DNA of 44,756 nucleotides from an uncultured Ruminiclostridium sp. (GCA_949878745.1 CATLBH010000020.1:1-44756); one strand, 5' to 3'. Counted from the first letter of the stretch, positions 30,985-40,967 are shown. Notes: a model not told the origin generated them from the letters alone. A program made the numbers and translations.

Positions 30985-32067
30985 TCAGGAGTTTTCTTCC
31001 TCAAACTTTTTCATAAAGCTTACCAGCGCTTCACAGCCTTCAATGGGCATGGCGTTGTAAATCGAAGCTCTCATACCTCCGACGGAACGGTGACCCTTGA
31101 TGTTGACGAAGCCGTTTTTCTTGGCTTCCGCCACAAATTTCGCGTCAAGCTCGTCGTTTCCCGTTACAAAGGGGATATTCATAAGGGAGCGGTCTTCGCC
31201 CTGTACGGTGGCGCTGAACATTTTGCTTGCATCCAAAAAGTCGTAGATAACTTTGGCTTTCTTTTCGTTAAGCTCTTTCATTGCCGCAAGGCCGCCCTTG
31301 CCCTTTATCCATTCGAGAACGAGACCTAAAATGTAGATGGCGTAGGTGGGAGGGGTGTTGAACATAGAGCCGTTGTCCACGTGGGTTTTATATTGAAGCA
31401 TTGTGGGAACCTTGCTGTCCTCGGGGAATTCGCGGACAAGGTCTTCACGGATAATTACCACGGTAAGACCCGCGGGACCCATATTTTTCTGGGCTCCGGC
31501 GTAGATAAGGCCGAATTTGCTTACGTCGATCGGCTCGGAGAGGATACAGGAGGACATATCGGCTATCAGAGGAACGTTTCCGGTTTCGGGAAGCTTGGAA
31601 AATTTGGTTCCGTAGATGGTATTGTTAAGGCAGATGTGGAAGTAATCCGCATCCTTGTCGAACTTGCTTTCGTCAAGCTCGGGAATATAGGAGAAGGTTT
31701 TATCTTTAGAGGAGGCAACCGCGTTGGCCGTTCCGAATCTCTGAGCTTCTTTATAAGCCTTGGTAGCCCACTGCCCGGTTACCACAAAGTCAGCCTTTCC
31801 TTTAACCATAAGGTTCATGGGGATCATGGCGAACTGCATAGAAGCGCCGCCCTGAAGGAAAAGCACTTTATAATTATCGGGAATATTCATCACTTCGCGC
31901 AGGGAAGCTTCGCAGGCGTCGATAATCGCCTGATATTCCTTTGAGCGGTGGGACATTTCCATTACGGACTGACCGGATGAACCGTATTCAAGCATTTCTG
32001 CCGCCGCTTTTTTTAGCACCTCCTCCGGTAACATGGCCGGACCCGCGCTGAAATTATAAACTCTCAT
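30985..32067 (-). CDS. serC: Phosphoserine aminotransferase
   Basis: 360 aa from the ATG at 32067 (GGAGG 7 bases upstream); an upstream ATG would add MEATT outside the family start MRVYNFSAGPAMLP. PLP-binding K194 in YAGAQKNMGPAGL, D170 in IADMSSCI, and the phosphate-binding HRSVGGMRASIYNAMP near the end. Transfers amino groups to phosphohydroxypyruvate. Forms serC-serA with a consensus promoter at 32132-32160. Confidence 0.96.
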   Translation of the reverse strand: MRVYNFSAGPAMLPEEVLKKAAAEMLEYGSSGQSVMEMSHRSKEYQAIIDACEASLREVMNIPDNYKVLFLQGGASMQFAMIPMNLMVKGKADFVVTGQWATKAYKEAQRFGTANAVASSKDKTFSYIPELDESKFDKDADYFHICLNNTIYGTKFSKLPETGNVPLIADMSSCILSEPIDVSKFGLIYAGAQKNMGPAGLTVVIIREDLVREFPEDSKVPTMLQYKTHVDNGSMFNTPPTYAIYILGLVLEWIKGKGGLAAMKELNEKKAKVIYDFLDASKMFSATVQGEDRSLMNIPFVTGNDELDAKFVAEAKKNGFVNIKGHRSVGGMRASIYNAMPIEGCEALVSFMKKFEEENS

Positions 32068-32131
32068 TGTTGTTGCCTCCAAATTATTTCGTGTTATGAC
32101 GTTTTTTCTTTTTAAAAAAACTGCTTTATTT

Positions 32132-32160
32132 ATTATAGTTTAATTCGCTAAAATTGTCAA
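32132..32160 (-). promoter_or_regulatory. Consensus promoter for serC-serA
   Basis: Minus strand: TTGACA (32155-32160), a 17-base spacer, TATAAT (32132-32137), about 65 bases before the serC start. Region 32068-32368 otherwise holds only AT-rich sequence and the divergent promoter at 32283. Confidence 0.8.
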
Positions 32161-32282
32161 GGAAAAAAAAGGTTTTTTTTAATTTTTATGCAAATCGGCG
32201 AAAGTTCAGGCGGTTTTTGCGGATATAATGTACCGTATAACATGAATATATTTCTCAAAAAGAAAAAAATCGGGTTTATAAC

Positions 32283-32311
32283 TTGTAATTGATTTTTTTT
32301 TGTGATATAAT
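32283..32311 (+). promoter_or_regulatory. Promoter for the topoisomerase pair
   Basis: TTGTAA (32283-32288), a 17-base spacer, TATAAT (32306-32311), 57 bases before the ATG of the B-like subunit. Confidence 0.6.
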
Positions 32312-32368
32312 TTATTTAATTGTGTGAAAATATGTTAAAATCGGAAGTCAGAAAAGGGAGTTCGTTTA

Positions 32369-34363
32369 ATGGCAAACAATAATTACGGCGACAACAGCAT
32401 AGTTTCCCTTAAGGGGCCGGATCAGGTAAGGAAAAGACCGGCGGTAATATTCGGCTCGGACGGTATAGAGGGCTGTGAGCACTCGGTTTTTGAAATTCTA
32501 TCCAATTCAATCGACGAGGCACGCGAAGGGTATGGGCGAAGAATAGTTATCACGAAATATCTCGACCTTTCAATCGAGGTGGAGGACAACGGAAGAGGAA
32601 TACCCATCGATTACAACAAAAACGAGGAAAAATATAACTGGGAGCTGGCGTATTGTACTTTATACGCGGGGGGCAAGTACAATAACAACAGCGGGGACAA
32701 TTATTCCTTCGCTCTCGGTCTTAACGGACTGGGTCTTTGCGCCACTCAGTTTTCTTCGGAATACATGGACGTGGTCAGCGACAACGGAACCTGGCAGTAC
32801 ACCCTTAGCTTTAAGAAGGGGTTTAATGTTACTCTCGACGAAAACGAAAAGGGTTTTATAAAGAAAAAGTCCACGGGGGTGACGGGGACAAAGACCAAGT
32901 GGAAGCCCGATCTCGATGTTTTTACGCAGATAGACATTTCCGACGATTATTATTTCGACGTGTTAAGGCGGCAGGCTATCGTAAACGACGGACTGGAATT
33001 TGTGTTCAGAAAGGAAGTGTCGGAGGGGGAGTTTGAGGAACATATTTTTTGTTACGAAAACGGAATCGACGATTATCTGGACGAGCTGGTGGGGGAAAAC
33101 GCGCTGACGGTTCCACAGCATTGGCAGGCGCAGAAAACGGGACGGGATCGTGAGGATAAGCCGGAATACAAGGTGAAGCTGAAAACGGCTTTCGTGTTCT
33201 CAAATAAAATAAGGCTTATTGAGCATTATCATAACTCCAGCTGGCTGGAGCACGGGGGGAGCCCCGACAAGGCGATGAGGCAGGCCTTTGTGTATCAGAT
33301 AGACGCGTATCTGAAAAACAACAATAAGTATCAGAAAAACGAGAGCAAGATAACCTTCAGCGATATCGAGGACAGCTTGGTATTTGTTTCCTCAAACTTT
33401 TCAACCCAGACAAGCTATGAAAACCAGACGAAAAAGGCAATAAACAACAAGTTTATTCAGGAGGCAATGTCCGACTGGCTTAAGCACAATCTTGAGGTGT
33501 ATTTTATAGAAAACCCCGACGAGGCGGTTCGTATATGCGAGCAGGTGTTGGTGAACAAGCGATCGAGAGAAAACGCCGACAAGATGCGTCAGAATCTTAA
33601 GAAAAAGCTTGAGGGAAGCATTGATTTAAGCAATCGGGTGGAAAAATTCGTGGACTGCCGCAGCAAGGATATAGAGAAGAGAGAGCTTTATATCGTGGAG
33701 GGCGATTCGGCGCTGGGATCGGTAAAGCTTGCCCGCGACTCGGAATATCAGGCGATAATGCCGGTCAGGGGAAAGATTCTGAACTGTCTTAAGGCGGGGT
33801 ATGACAAGATTTTCAAGAGCGAGATAATTACGAATCTGCTGAAGGTTTTGGGATGCGGCGTTGAGGTTCAGAGCAAGGCGAACAAGGAGCTGTCCAATTT
33901 TTCACTGGATAATTTAAGATGGAACAAGGTTGTGATCTGTACCGATGCGGATTACGACGGATATCAGATAAGGACGTTAATTTTAACAATGCTGTACAGG
34001 CTGACGCCCACTCTTATACAGGAGGGGTATGTTTATATCGCGGAGTCGCCTTTGTACGAGATAGAGTGTAAGGATAGGACTTATTTCGCGTATACGGAGG
34101 CGGAAAAGAACCGCATTGTAAATGAGCTTGAGGGCAAAAAGTACAGTATGCAGCGGTCAAAGGGATTGGGCGAAAACGATCCAGAGATGATGTCGCTCAC
34201 CACTATGAATCCCGATACGAGGCGGCTTATAAAGGTTATGCCTTCCGACATAGAGGCGACACAGGTGATGTTTGATATGCTTCTGGGAGATAATCTGGCG
34301 GCAAGAAAGGACTTTATATCCAAATACGGCAGCAGGTATCTTGACGCTATAGATGTAAGCTGA
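32369..34363 (+). CDS. Divergent type IIA DNA topoisomerase B subunit (GyrB/ParE-like)
   Basis: 664 aa. GHKL ATPase: SNSIDEA (45-51), VEDNGRGIPID with D73, AGGKYNNNSGDNYS, and an ATP lid reading GLNGLGL (117-123) where gyrase has GGLHGVG. Transducer NQTKKAINN with K355. Toprim: VEGDSALGS (E444), CTDADYDGYQIRTL (D526, D528, D530), RSKGLGEND. Catalytic residues are kept but flanking residues differ from both gyrase and topoisomerase IV. With the adjacent A-like gene it forms a second topoisomerase, probably a decatenase or accessory enzyme. AAAAGGGAG precedes the ATG. Confidence 0.85.
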   Translation: MANNNYGDNSIVSLKGPDQVRKRPAVIFGSDGIEGCEHSVFEILSNSIDEAREGYGRRIVITKYLDLSIEVEDNGRGIPIDYNKNEEKYNWELAYCTLYAGGKYNNNSGDNYSFALGLNGLGLCATQFSSEYMDVVSDNGTWQYTLSFKKGFNVTLDENEKGFIKKKSTGVTGTKTKWKPDLDVFTQIDISDDYYFDVLRRQAIVNDGLEFVFRKEVSEGEFEEHIFCYENGIDDYLDELVGENALTVPQHWQAQKTGRDREDKPEYKVKLKTAFVFSNKIRLIEHYHNSSWLEHGGSPDKAMRQAFVYQIDAYLKNNNKYQKNESKITFSDIEDSLVFVSSNFSTQTSYENQTKKAINNKFIQEAMSDWLKHNLEVYFIENPDEAVRICEQVLVNKRSRENADKMRQNLKKKLEGSIDLSNRVEKFVDCRSKDIEKRELYIVEGDSALGSVKLARDSEYQAIMPVRGKILNCLKAGYDKIFKSEIITNLLKVLGCGVEVQSKANKELSNFSLDNLRWNKVVICTDADYDGYQIRTLILTMLYRLTPTLIQEGYVYIAESPLYEIECKDRTYFAYTEAEKNRIVNELEGKKYSMQRSKGLGENDPEMMSLTTMNPDTRRLIKVMPSDIEATQVMFDMLLGDNLAARKDFISKYGSRYLDAIDVS

Positions 34364-34379
34364 TCATATGTGCGTGTTC

Positions 34380-34397
34380 GTGTGCCGAACGGCACAC
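34380..34397 (+). other. Intergenic hairpin between the topoisomerase genes
   Basis: GTGTGCC-GAAC-GGCACAC gives a 7-bp stem with a four-base loop and no T tract. It could stabilise the mRNA or tune expression of the downstream subunit; it is not a terminator. Confidence 0.5.
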
Positions 34398-34487
34398 TTA
34401 CGGCGTATATGGATACGGAACAAAGAACGGATATACGATCGTATTTTTGCGAAGATATGAACAAAATAAAATTTACGGAGCGTTATT

Positions 34488-36719
34488 TTGAAAAAGAACA
34501 GCAGAAAAAATGACAAAAACACAAATAAAGAGCAGCAGTCAAAGGCTTATATCGAGGGCGCGGGAATAGTCGCGGAAAAGCCCATCACCGACACTCTCGA
34601 GGAAAACTATATGCCTTACGCCATGAGCGTTATAGTTTCCCGCGCTTTGCCGGAAATAGACGGGTTTAAGCCTTCTCACAGAAAGCTGCTTTACACTATG
34701 TACAAGATGGGGCTTCTTACCGGTGGAAGAACCAAATCGGCGAATATCGTGGGGCAGACGATGAAGCTTAATCCTCACGGGGATATTCCCATTTACGAAA
34801 CCATGGTGAGGCTGACTAAGGGAAATGAAACCTTGCTTCACCCGTATGTGGACAGCAAGGGGAATTTCGGGAAGGCGTATTCCCGCGATATGTCCTATGC
34901 CGCCAGCCGTTATACCGAGGCGAAGCTGGACAGGATATGCGCGGAGCTTTTCTCGGATATTGACAAGGACACGGTGGATTTCGTGCCCAACTATGACAAT
35001 ACCATGACGGAGCCTACGCTTCTTCCGGCGAAGTTTCCTTCGGTTCTTGTAAACAACAATATAGGAATTGCCGTTTCAATGTCCAGCAATATTTGCTCAT
35101 TTAACCTTACGGAGGTTTGCGAGACGGCCATTTCGCTTATGAGGGATCCGAATCACGATATTATTTCCACCTTGAAGGCTCCCGATTTTCCCGGGGGCGG
35201 GTTTATAATGTACAACGAGGAGGAATTGAGGAAAATTTACAATACCGGCAGAGGATCGGTGAAGGTGAGGGCGAGGTATAACTACGACGCGGAATCCAAC
35301 GTTATAGAGGTGACGCAGATTCCCCCCACCACCACCGTGGAGGCGATAATCGACCGTATTGTGGAGCTGGTAAAAGTGGGAAAAATTAAGGAAATATCCG
35401 ACGTAAGGGATGAAACCGACCTTTCGGGCTTAAAGCTCGCCATTGACCTTAAACGCCGCGTGGAACCCGACGCGCTTATGCTTAAGCTGTTCAGGCTTAC
35501 GCCGCTTCAGGACTCTTTCGCTTGTAACTTCAACGTACTTATCGACGGGAATCCTCGGGTGATGGGCGTGGGGGAAATATTGGAGGAGTGGACCAGGTTC
35601 AGGACGGAGTGCATACGGCGGCGGGTTCGGTTTGACCTTAATAAAAAAAGGGAAAAGCTTCATCTTTTGTTGGGTCTTCAAAAGATACTTTTGGATATAG
35701 ACAAGGCTATAAAAATAATAAGGGAGACCGCAGAGGAAGCCGAGGTAGTGCCCAATCTTATGATAGGCTTCGGGATAGACGAGGTACAGGCGGAATATGT
35801 GGCGGAAATCAAGCTTCGCCATATAAATAAGGAGTATATTTTAAAAAGGCTGGAGGAAATAAACCAGCTTAAGACGGATATCGCCGATATGGAGGACATT
35901 CTCGACAGTCCCCGCCGCGTGAAAAATATTATAATTTCAGATTTGAAGGATATAATCAAGGACTACGGTCAGCCGAGAAAAACGCTTTTGTCCTACGATA
36001 CGGAGGAAGAGGCGGTTATAGAGGACGACGAGCCCGATTTTACGGTAAATGTTTTTGTGACCAGGGAGGGGTATTTTAAGAAGATCACGCCCCAGTCCCT
36101 CAGAATGAGCGGGGAGCAGAAGCTTAAGGAAAACGACGGGATCGTGCTTGAAAAAGAGGTTTCCAATAAAAGCGATATGCTTTTCTTTACCAATACGGGC
36201 GTGGTGTATAAAGCCAAGGTAAGCGCCTTTGAACAGACCAAGGCCAGCGTTATGGGCGACTTTATACCCGCCAAGCTTGAATTTGAGCAGGGGGAGAGCG
36301 TTGTGTTTTCCGCCGTCACATCGGATTACAGCGAGACGCTTATGCTGTTTTTCAGGAACGGAAAGTGCGCAAAGATTCCTTTGTCGTCCTTTGAAACAAA
36401 GACGAACCGTAAGAAGCTTGCCAATGCCTTTAATACGGCTTCTCCGCTGGTGGCGGCGTTTGTTATAAGCGAAAGCACTGATTTTCTGTTGCAGTCCTCG
36501 GCGGGAAAGATCATTGTTTTTTCCTCCGATTTGCTTATGTCCAAGGCGGCAAGGGACACGCAGGGGGTTCAGGTTATGAGACTCACCAAGGCCGAATTGG
36601 AGTTCGCCTCGATTTATACGGAGGGGTCTTTGGAAAACGAGGAGGAGTTTATTATAAAAAATATCCCTTCGGCGGGTAAGGCGGCGGGATTTAACGCGGG
36701 ACAGATGACTTTGGAGTGA
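34488..36719 (+). CDS. Type IIA DNA topoisomerase A subunit (ParC/GyrA-like)
   Basis: 743 aa from a TTG start (ACGGAG 8 bases upstream). Breakage-reunion domain: NYMPYAMSVIVSRALPEIDGFKPSHRKLLYTMYKMG, then RDMSYAASRYTEAKL with active-site Y142, and GIAVSMSSNICSFNL. Coiled coil around 370-470. A C-terminal beta-propeller region follows (VFVTREGYFKKI, VYKAKVSAF, GKCAKIPLSSF), but I see no GyrA box (QRRGGKG), arguing against gyrase supercoiling activity. The same strand and a 124-base gap place it with the B-like subunit. Confidence 0.88.
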   Translation: MKKNSRKNDKNTNKEQQSKAYIEGAGIVAEKPITDTLEENYMPYAMSVIVSRALPEIDGFKPSHRKLLYTMYKMGLLTGGRTKSANIVGQTMKLNPHGDIPIYETMVRLTKGNETLLHPYVDSKGNFGKAYSRDMSYAASRYTEAKLDRICAELFSDIDKDTVDFVPNYDNTMTEPTLLPAKFPSVLVNNNIGIAVSMSSNICSFNLTEVCETAISLMRDPNHDIISTLKAPDFPGGGFIMYNEEELRKIYNTGRGSVKVRARYNYDAESNVIEVTQIPPTTTVEAIIDRIVELVKVGKIKEISDVRDETDLSGLKLAIDLKRRVEPDALMLKLFRLTPLQDSFACNFNVLIDGNPRVMGVGEILEEWTRFRTECIRRRVRFDLNKKREKLHLLLGLQKILLDIDKAIKIIRETAEEAEVVPNLMIGFGIDEVQAEYVAEIKLRHINKEYILKRLEEINQLKTDIADMEDILDSPRRVKNIIISDLKDIIKDYGQPRKTLLSYDTEEEAVIEDDEPDFTVNVFVTREGYFKKITPQSLRMSGEQKLKENDGIVLEKEVSNKSDMLFFTNTGVVYKAKVSAFEQTKASVMGDFIPAKLEFEQGESVVFSAVTSDYSETLMLFFRNGKCAKIPLSSFETKTNRKKLANAFNTASPLVAAFVISESTDFLLQSSAGKIIVFSSDLLMSKAARDTQGVQVMRLTKAELEFASIYTEGSLENEEEFIIKNIPSAGKAAGFNAGQMTLE

Positions 36720-36875
36720 AAAAATTTTTTCCTTTTGTAAAGCTGAAAAAACGCTATGGCAACCGTCGGTTGACAAATTGAAAAGCGTCGGTTGGTGGCG
36801 TGTAAGGGGTAAAAATGTTAAAATAAAAGCGTCGAAAGGACGACAAAGAATTTTTTTACGAAAGGAAAAAAGAAA

Positions 36876-37907
36876 ATGATTTTGGCGGATAAGATAATCA
36901 ACCTCAGAAAAAAGAGCGGAATGTCGCAGGAGGAGCTGGCGGAAAAAATGAACGTTTCCAGACAGGCCGTTTCCAAATGGGAGAGCGCTCAAAGTATACC
37001 GGAGCTGGAAAAGATTTTGCAGCTGGGAAGGATTTTCGGGGTTACCACCGATTATTTGCTTAAGGACGAGATCGAGCTTGAGGAATTTTCGGGGGAGGGC
37101 GAATCGGATAAGGTAAGGGTGGTGACCTTAGCGGAGGCGAACGAGTTTCTCGAACAGAGAAAGGAATCGTCGGTGAAGATTGCCATAGGGACGTTTTTGT
37201 GCATACTGTCCGTAATTCCGATGTTGTTTTTAGGGGTTCTTTACGAGGCAAAGGCGGATTTTTTGCCGATGTCGGAAAATTTCGCAATGGCGCTGGGGCT
37301 GATACTGGTGTTTATTATCGTGGCGGGAGCGGTTTGTCTTTTTCTTGTCTGCGGCTTTAAAAACGCGCCCTTTGAGTTTCTGGAAAAGGAGCCATTTGAA
37401 ACGGAGTACGGGGTCAGGGGAATGGTGAAGGAAAAGCAGAAGGAATACCGCGATACTTATGTAAGGTTTAATATAATAGGCACCTGTATCTGTATTTTGT
37501 CGCCGATCGCGCTTTTTGTGGGGGCGTTCAGCGAAAACGAGCTGTTTATGGGGGTTATGCTGTCGGTGATGCTGCTGACGGCGGGGATCGGAGCGGTGTT
37601 TTTCATTCTGGCGGGGGTGCGGAATGAGAGCATGCAGAAGCTGCTGAAGGAGGGGGAGTATTCGGAAAAGGCTAAAAAACGCAACGGTTTTCGCGGGGCG
37701 GTGTACACAATTTACTGGATGCTGGCGACGGTGATATATTTTGTGCTGCTCTTCGGTCTTAATGATTGGCATAGTCTCTCGTGGAACTGGAACGACAACA
37801 GGTCTTGGGTGGTATGGGTTATAGCCGCGCTTTTGTTTCCCGTTGTAATTACTATTTGCGGTCTAATTGAAAAGAAAACGGACGATAATGGGGAAAGTAA
37901 AAAATAA
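36876..37907 (+). CDS. XRE-type transcriptional regulator with six-helix membrane domain
   Basis: 343 aa. N-terminal HTH (about 5-58: [43 protein letters not shown]) and [11 protein letters not shown], then a linker (about 65-97) and six predicted membrane helices (near 98-123, 134-160, 196-216, 223-246, 275-295, 309-330). Such proteins tie DNA binding to the membrane; the signal is unknown. AAAGGAAA precedes the ATG. A direct repeat, CGTCGGTTG, at 36764 and 36786 in its upstream region may be its own operator. Confidence 0.85.
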   Translation: MILADKIINLRKKSGMSQEELAEKMNVSRQAVSKWESAQSIPELEKILQLGRIFGVTTDYLLKDEIELEEFSGEGESDKVRVVTLAEANEFLEQRKESSVKIAIGTFLCILSVIPMLFLGVLYEAKADFLPMSENFAMALGLILVFIIVAGAVCLFLVCGFKNAPFEFLEKEPFETEYGVRGMVKEKQKEYRDTYVRFNIIGTCICILSPIALFVGAFSENELFMGVMLSVMLLTAGIGAVFFILAGVRNESMQKLLKEGEYSEKAKKRNGFRGAVYTIYWMLATVIYFVLLFGLNDWHSLSWNWNDNRSWVVWVIAALLFPVVITICGLIEKKTDDNGESKK

Positions 37908-37932
37908 AAATCGTTAAAGTTAAAGAAAAATG

Positions 37933-37961
37933 TTGCTATTTTTTATAAACTGTGATATAAT
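37933..37961 (+). promoter_or_regulatory. Promoter of the fhs-tsaE-tsaB-rpiB-upp group
   Basis: TTGCTA (37933-37938), a 17-base spacer, TATAAT (37956-37961). Predicted transcription starts near 37968, giving a leader of about 146 bases that holds the structured element at 37976-38074. Confidence 0.7.
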
Positions 37962-37975
37962 GTAAAAAAGAAAAT

Positions 37976-38074
37976 AAAAGCTGTAAAAGTCCTGCTACTT
38001 TCCAATGGGGCAGGGCTGTTGCAGTTTACGGCAAAGGTCGGAGGTGTTTTGACGGTTGCTGTAAAAGCTTTTTG
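37976..38074 (+). promoter_or_regulatory. Candidate attenuator/riboswitch-like leader of fhs
   Basis: Hairpin P2: AGTCCTGC (37988-37995) with GCAGGGCT (38010-38017). The segment TTTACGGC (38025-38032) can pair either with the upstream GCTGTAAA (37980-37987), enclosing P2, or with a downstream identical GCTGTAAA (38058-38065). The second choice extends to a 10-bp stem (TTTACGGCAA/TTGCTGTAAA) followed by AGCTTTTTG, a terminator form. AAAAGCT (37976-37982) can also close the whole with AGCTTTT (38066-38072). I could not match it to the THF or ZTP riboswitch consensus. Ligand unknown. Confidence 0.55.
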
Positions 38075-38113
38075 AATTCAATATATTCCGAGCTATGCGG
38101 ACGGAGGAAAACA

Positions 38114-39793
38114 ATGCTTACAGATATCGAAATAGCGCAGAAGGCGCAGCTTAAAAGAATCAGGGACATCGCCTCGGATCTGGGGATTGCCGAAGATGAG
38201 CTGGAGCCTTACGGTCACTATAAGGCGAAGATCACGGAGGATTGCATACAAAGGCTTTCGGATAAGCCCGACGGGAAGCTGATTCTTGTTACCGCCATAA
38301 ATCCCACTCCCGCGGGGGAAGGGAAAACCACCACAAGCATCGGTCTGGCCGAGGGTATGTATAAGCTAGGGAAAAAAGCGGTATTGGCGCTTCGGGAGCC
38401 GTCCCTCGGGCCCGTGTTCGGCATAAAGGGCGGCGCGGCGGGGGGCGGGTACGCCCAGGTTGTTCCCATGGAGGATATAAATCTTCACTTTACCGGGGAT
38501 ATGCACGCCATTACCGCGGCAAACAATCTGCTTTGCGCGCTTCTGGACAATCATATTCAGCAGGGGAACGCTTTGAATATCGATCCCCGACGGGTTCAGA
38601 TAAAGAGATGTCTCGATATGAACGACAGGTCGCTCAGGAACTGTATTGTGGGATTGGGCAGCAAAACGGACGGGGTTCCGAGAGAGGATCACTTCTGTAT
38701 TACCGTTGCCACGGAAATTATGGCGATACTTTGCCTTGCCGCAGATTTGAAGGATTTAAAGAAAAGGCTGGGTAATATACTGACGGCTTATACCTATGAT
38801 AACAAACCCGTTTTCGCCAAGGATTTAAACGCCGTGGGCTCGATGACGGCACTGCTCAAAACGGCAATTAACCCTAACCTGGTTCAGACTCTGGAAAACA
38901 CTCCCGCCATCGTTCACGGCGGGCCCTTCGCCAATATCGCTCACGGCTGCAACTCGGTCAGGGCCACCAGACTCGCTATGAAGTTAGGCGATTATGCGGT
39001 CACCGAGGCGGGCTTCGGCTCAGATCTGGGCGCGGAGAAGTTTTTCGATATAAAATGCCGTTTCGCGGGATTGAAGCCAAGCTGCACGGTTCTTGTGGCC
39101 ACCATTCGCGCGCTTAAGTATAACGGCGGGATTCCCAAGGAGGAGCTGACCAAGGAAAATACGGAGGCTTTGGCAAAGGGGATAGTAAACCTTAAAACTC
39201 ATATTGAAAATATGCGCAAGTACGGCGTGCCCGTGGTTGTGGCCATAAACCATTTTTATACCGATACCGAAGCGGAAATTCAATATATCAAGGATTTTTG
39301 CGGTAAAGAGGGCGTCTCGGTGGCTTTCTCGGACGTGTTCCTGAACGGCGGAGAGGGCGGAAAAGAGCTGGCTCAAGCGGTTATTGACACCATCGACGGC
39401 CGGGACGGCGGCCAAAACGAATTTAAGCCGCTGTACGATGAAAAGCTTTCCGTTAAAGAAAAGCTGGATATTATTGCCAGGGAAATTTATCGCGCCGACG
39501 GGGTGACTTATACCTCGCAGGCGGAAAAGTCAATAAAGGAAATAGAGGCGTTGGGATACGGGGAAACGCCCGTTTGCGTGGCGAAAACGCAGTATTCTCT
39601 TTCCGACGATCCCAAAAAGCTCGGTAAGCCGGAGGGATTCACCGTCACCATACGCGACGTTAAGCTGTCTTCCGGAGCGGGATTTGTGGTAGCCTATGCG
39701 GGGGACATTATGACTATGCCGGGACTTCCCAAGGCGCCCGCGGCAAACAGCATCGACGTTGACGATTCGGGCAATATAACGGGACTTTTCTGA
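38114..39793 (+). CDS. fhs: Formate--tetrahydrofolate ligase
   Basis: 559 aa (family about 556) from the ATG at 38114 with CGGAGGAAA upstream. Makes 10-formyl-THF from formate, THF and ATP for purine synthesis and one-carbon metabolism. Seen: ATP-binding [16 protein letters not shown] (63-78), [69 protein letters not shown], and [17 protein letters not shown] at the end. The stop overlaps the tsaE start by one base. Control by the leader at 37976-38074 is proposed. Confidence 0.97.
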   Translation: MLTDIEIAQKAQLKRIRDIASDLGIAEDELEPYGHYKAKITEDCIQRLSDKPDGKLILVTAINPTPAGEGKTTTSIGLAEGMYKLGKKAVLALREPSLGPVFGIKGGAAGGGYAQVVPMEDINLHFTGDMHAITAANNLLCALLDNHIQQGNALNIDPRRVQIKRCLDMNDRSLRNCIVGLGSKTDGVPREDHFCITVATEIMAILCLAADLKDLKKRLGNILTAYTYDNKPVFAKDLNAVGSMTALLKTAINPNLVQTLENTPAIVHGGPFANIAHGCNSVRATRLAMKLGDYAVTEAGFGSDLGAEKFFDIKCRFAGLKPSCTVLVATIRALKYNGGIPKEELTKENTEALAKGIVNLKTHIENMRKYGVPVVVAINHFYTDTEAEIQYIKDFCGKEGVSVAFSDVFLNGGEGGKELAQAVIDTIDGRDGGQNEFKPLYDEKLSVKEKLDIIAREIYRADGVTYTSQAEKSIKEIEALGYGETPVCVAKTQYSLSDDPKKLGKPEGFTVTIRDVKLSSGAGFVVAYAGDIMTMPGLPKAPAANSIDVDDSGNITGLF

Positions 39794-40233
39794 TGGAAAA
39801 ATTTATTTCGGAAAGCGCCTCGGATACCGTAAGGATAGGGGAGGAATTCGCCGAAAGGCTTAAGGCGGGAGACGCGGTGCTTTATAAGGGCGAAATGGGG
39901 GCGGGGAAGACCTATTTTACAAAGGGAATCGCCAAGGCCTTCGGGATAGCCGAGGAGGTCACAAGCCCCACATTTGCGCTTATTAACGAGTACTATGGGG
40001 AAACAAACGTTTTTCACTTCGACCTGTTCAGGATCACGGGATTTGACGATCTTTACGGGATAGGCTTTTTCGATTATTTTGACAGGAACGGAATTTTGTG
40101 TATTGAATGGAGCGAAAACGTGCCGAACATTGCCGAATATTTTGATAGGGCGTACGAGGTAGAAATACTGAAGATTGGCGATGAAAGGCGAGAAATTATT
40201 ATAAGTAACGCAAAAGGGAAACCGATATGTTGA
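39793..40233 (+). CDS. tsaE: tRNA threonylcarbamoyladenosine biosynthesis ATPase TsaE
   Basis: 146 aa. P-loop GEMGAGKT (33-40), EEVTSPTFALINEY, FHFDLFRI and CIEWSENV, the family pattern. Helps TsaB-TsaD form the t6A modification at tRNA position 37. The start overlaps the fhs stop (TGATG) and its end overlaps tsaB by 7 bases, so translation is coupled. Confidence 0.94.
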   Translation: MEKFISESASDTVRIGEEFAERLKAGDAVLYKGEMGAGKTYFTKGIAKAFGIAEEVTSPTFALINEYYGETNVFHFDLFRITGFDDLYGIGFFDYFDRNGILCIEWSENVPNIAEYFDRAYEVEILKIGDERREIIISNAKGKPIC

Positions 40234-40940
40234 TTTTAGGCTTTGACTCTTCGGCGGTGGCGGGCTCCTGCGCTTTATGCGAGATAAACGGGGAAAAAAC
40301 CGCGCTTATTTCCGAAAGCTTCGTTAACACAAAGCTGACCCATTCACAGACATTGCTGCCTATGGCGGAAAATATGCTGAAAAGCGTCGGAATAAATATA
40401 AACGAGGTTAATTTGATCGCGGTTACCGTCGGTCCCGGCTCCTTTACGGGAATCAGAATAGGTGCGGCGGCGGCAAAGGGGTTGGCCTATGCTTTGAATA
40501 TACCCTGCGCGGGGGTTTCCACCCTGCATTCTTTGGCGTACAATTGCCTTGGAACGGATGGAGTGGTCTGCGCCGTTATGGATGCGCGGTGCAATCAGTT
40601 TTACAATGCTTTATTTTCGGTGAAGGGAAGCGCGGTAACGAGAATTACTCCCGACAGGGCCATTTCCGCCGAAGAGCTGAACTCGGAGCTTATCGGCAAT
40701 TACGGTGGCGACAAAATAACGCTTGTGGGAGACGGGGCGGAGCTTGCCCATAAAATCTTAAAGGGCGTTAAAGCCGAATCGGCGCCCGTGAACACAAGAC
40801 TTCAAAGGGCGTCGAGCGTTTGTCTCGCTGCTCCCGAATATAAACAAATATCCGCGCGGGAGCTTTTACCTGTATATTTAAGGCTTCCTCAGGCGGAAAG
40901 AGAGCGGATGGCGAAAACCGGGAAAAATAATTCTGCGTAA
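40227..40940 (+). CDS. tsaB: tRNA threonylcarbamoyladenosine biosynthesis protein TsaB
   Basis: 237 aa. ASKHA-type fold: ILGFDSSAVAGSCAL at the start, THSQTLLPMAENML, and VTVGPGSFTGIRIGAAAAKGLAYAL. It is a scaffold for TsaD in t6A synthesis. TsaD and RimI are not in this window, although they often follow tsaB. Confidence 0.94.
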   Translation: MLILGFDSSAVAGSCALCEINGEKTALISESFVNTKLTHSQTLLPMAENMLKSVGININEVNLIAVTVGPGSFTGIRIGAAAAKGLAYALNIPCAGVSTLHSLAYNCLGTDGVVCAVMDARCNQFYNALFSVKGSAVTRITPDRAISAEELNSELIGNYGGDKITLVGDGAELAHKILKGVKAESAPVNTRLQRASSVCLAAPEYKQISARELLPVYLRLPQAERERMAKTGKNNSA

Positions 40941-40967
40941 GCAAACAGAAAGGTAGGTTCGTTTAAA

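Noticed and set aside
37976-38074. Assignment of the fhs leader to the THF or ZTP riboswitch
   Set aside because: The known conserved cores (GAGUAG with GGAUG; the CCGCCUGGGC-type element) are not present; reported as unclassified instead.
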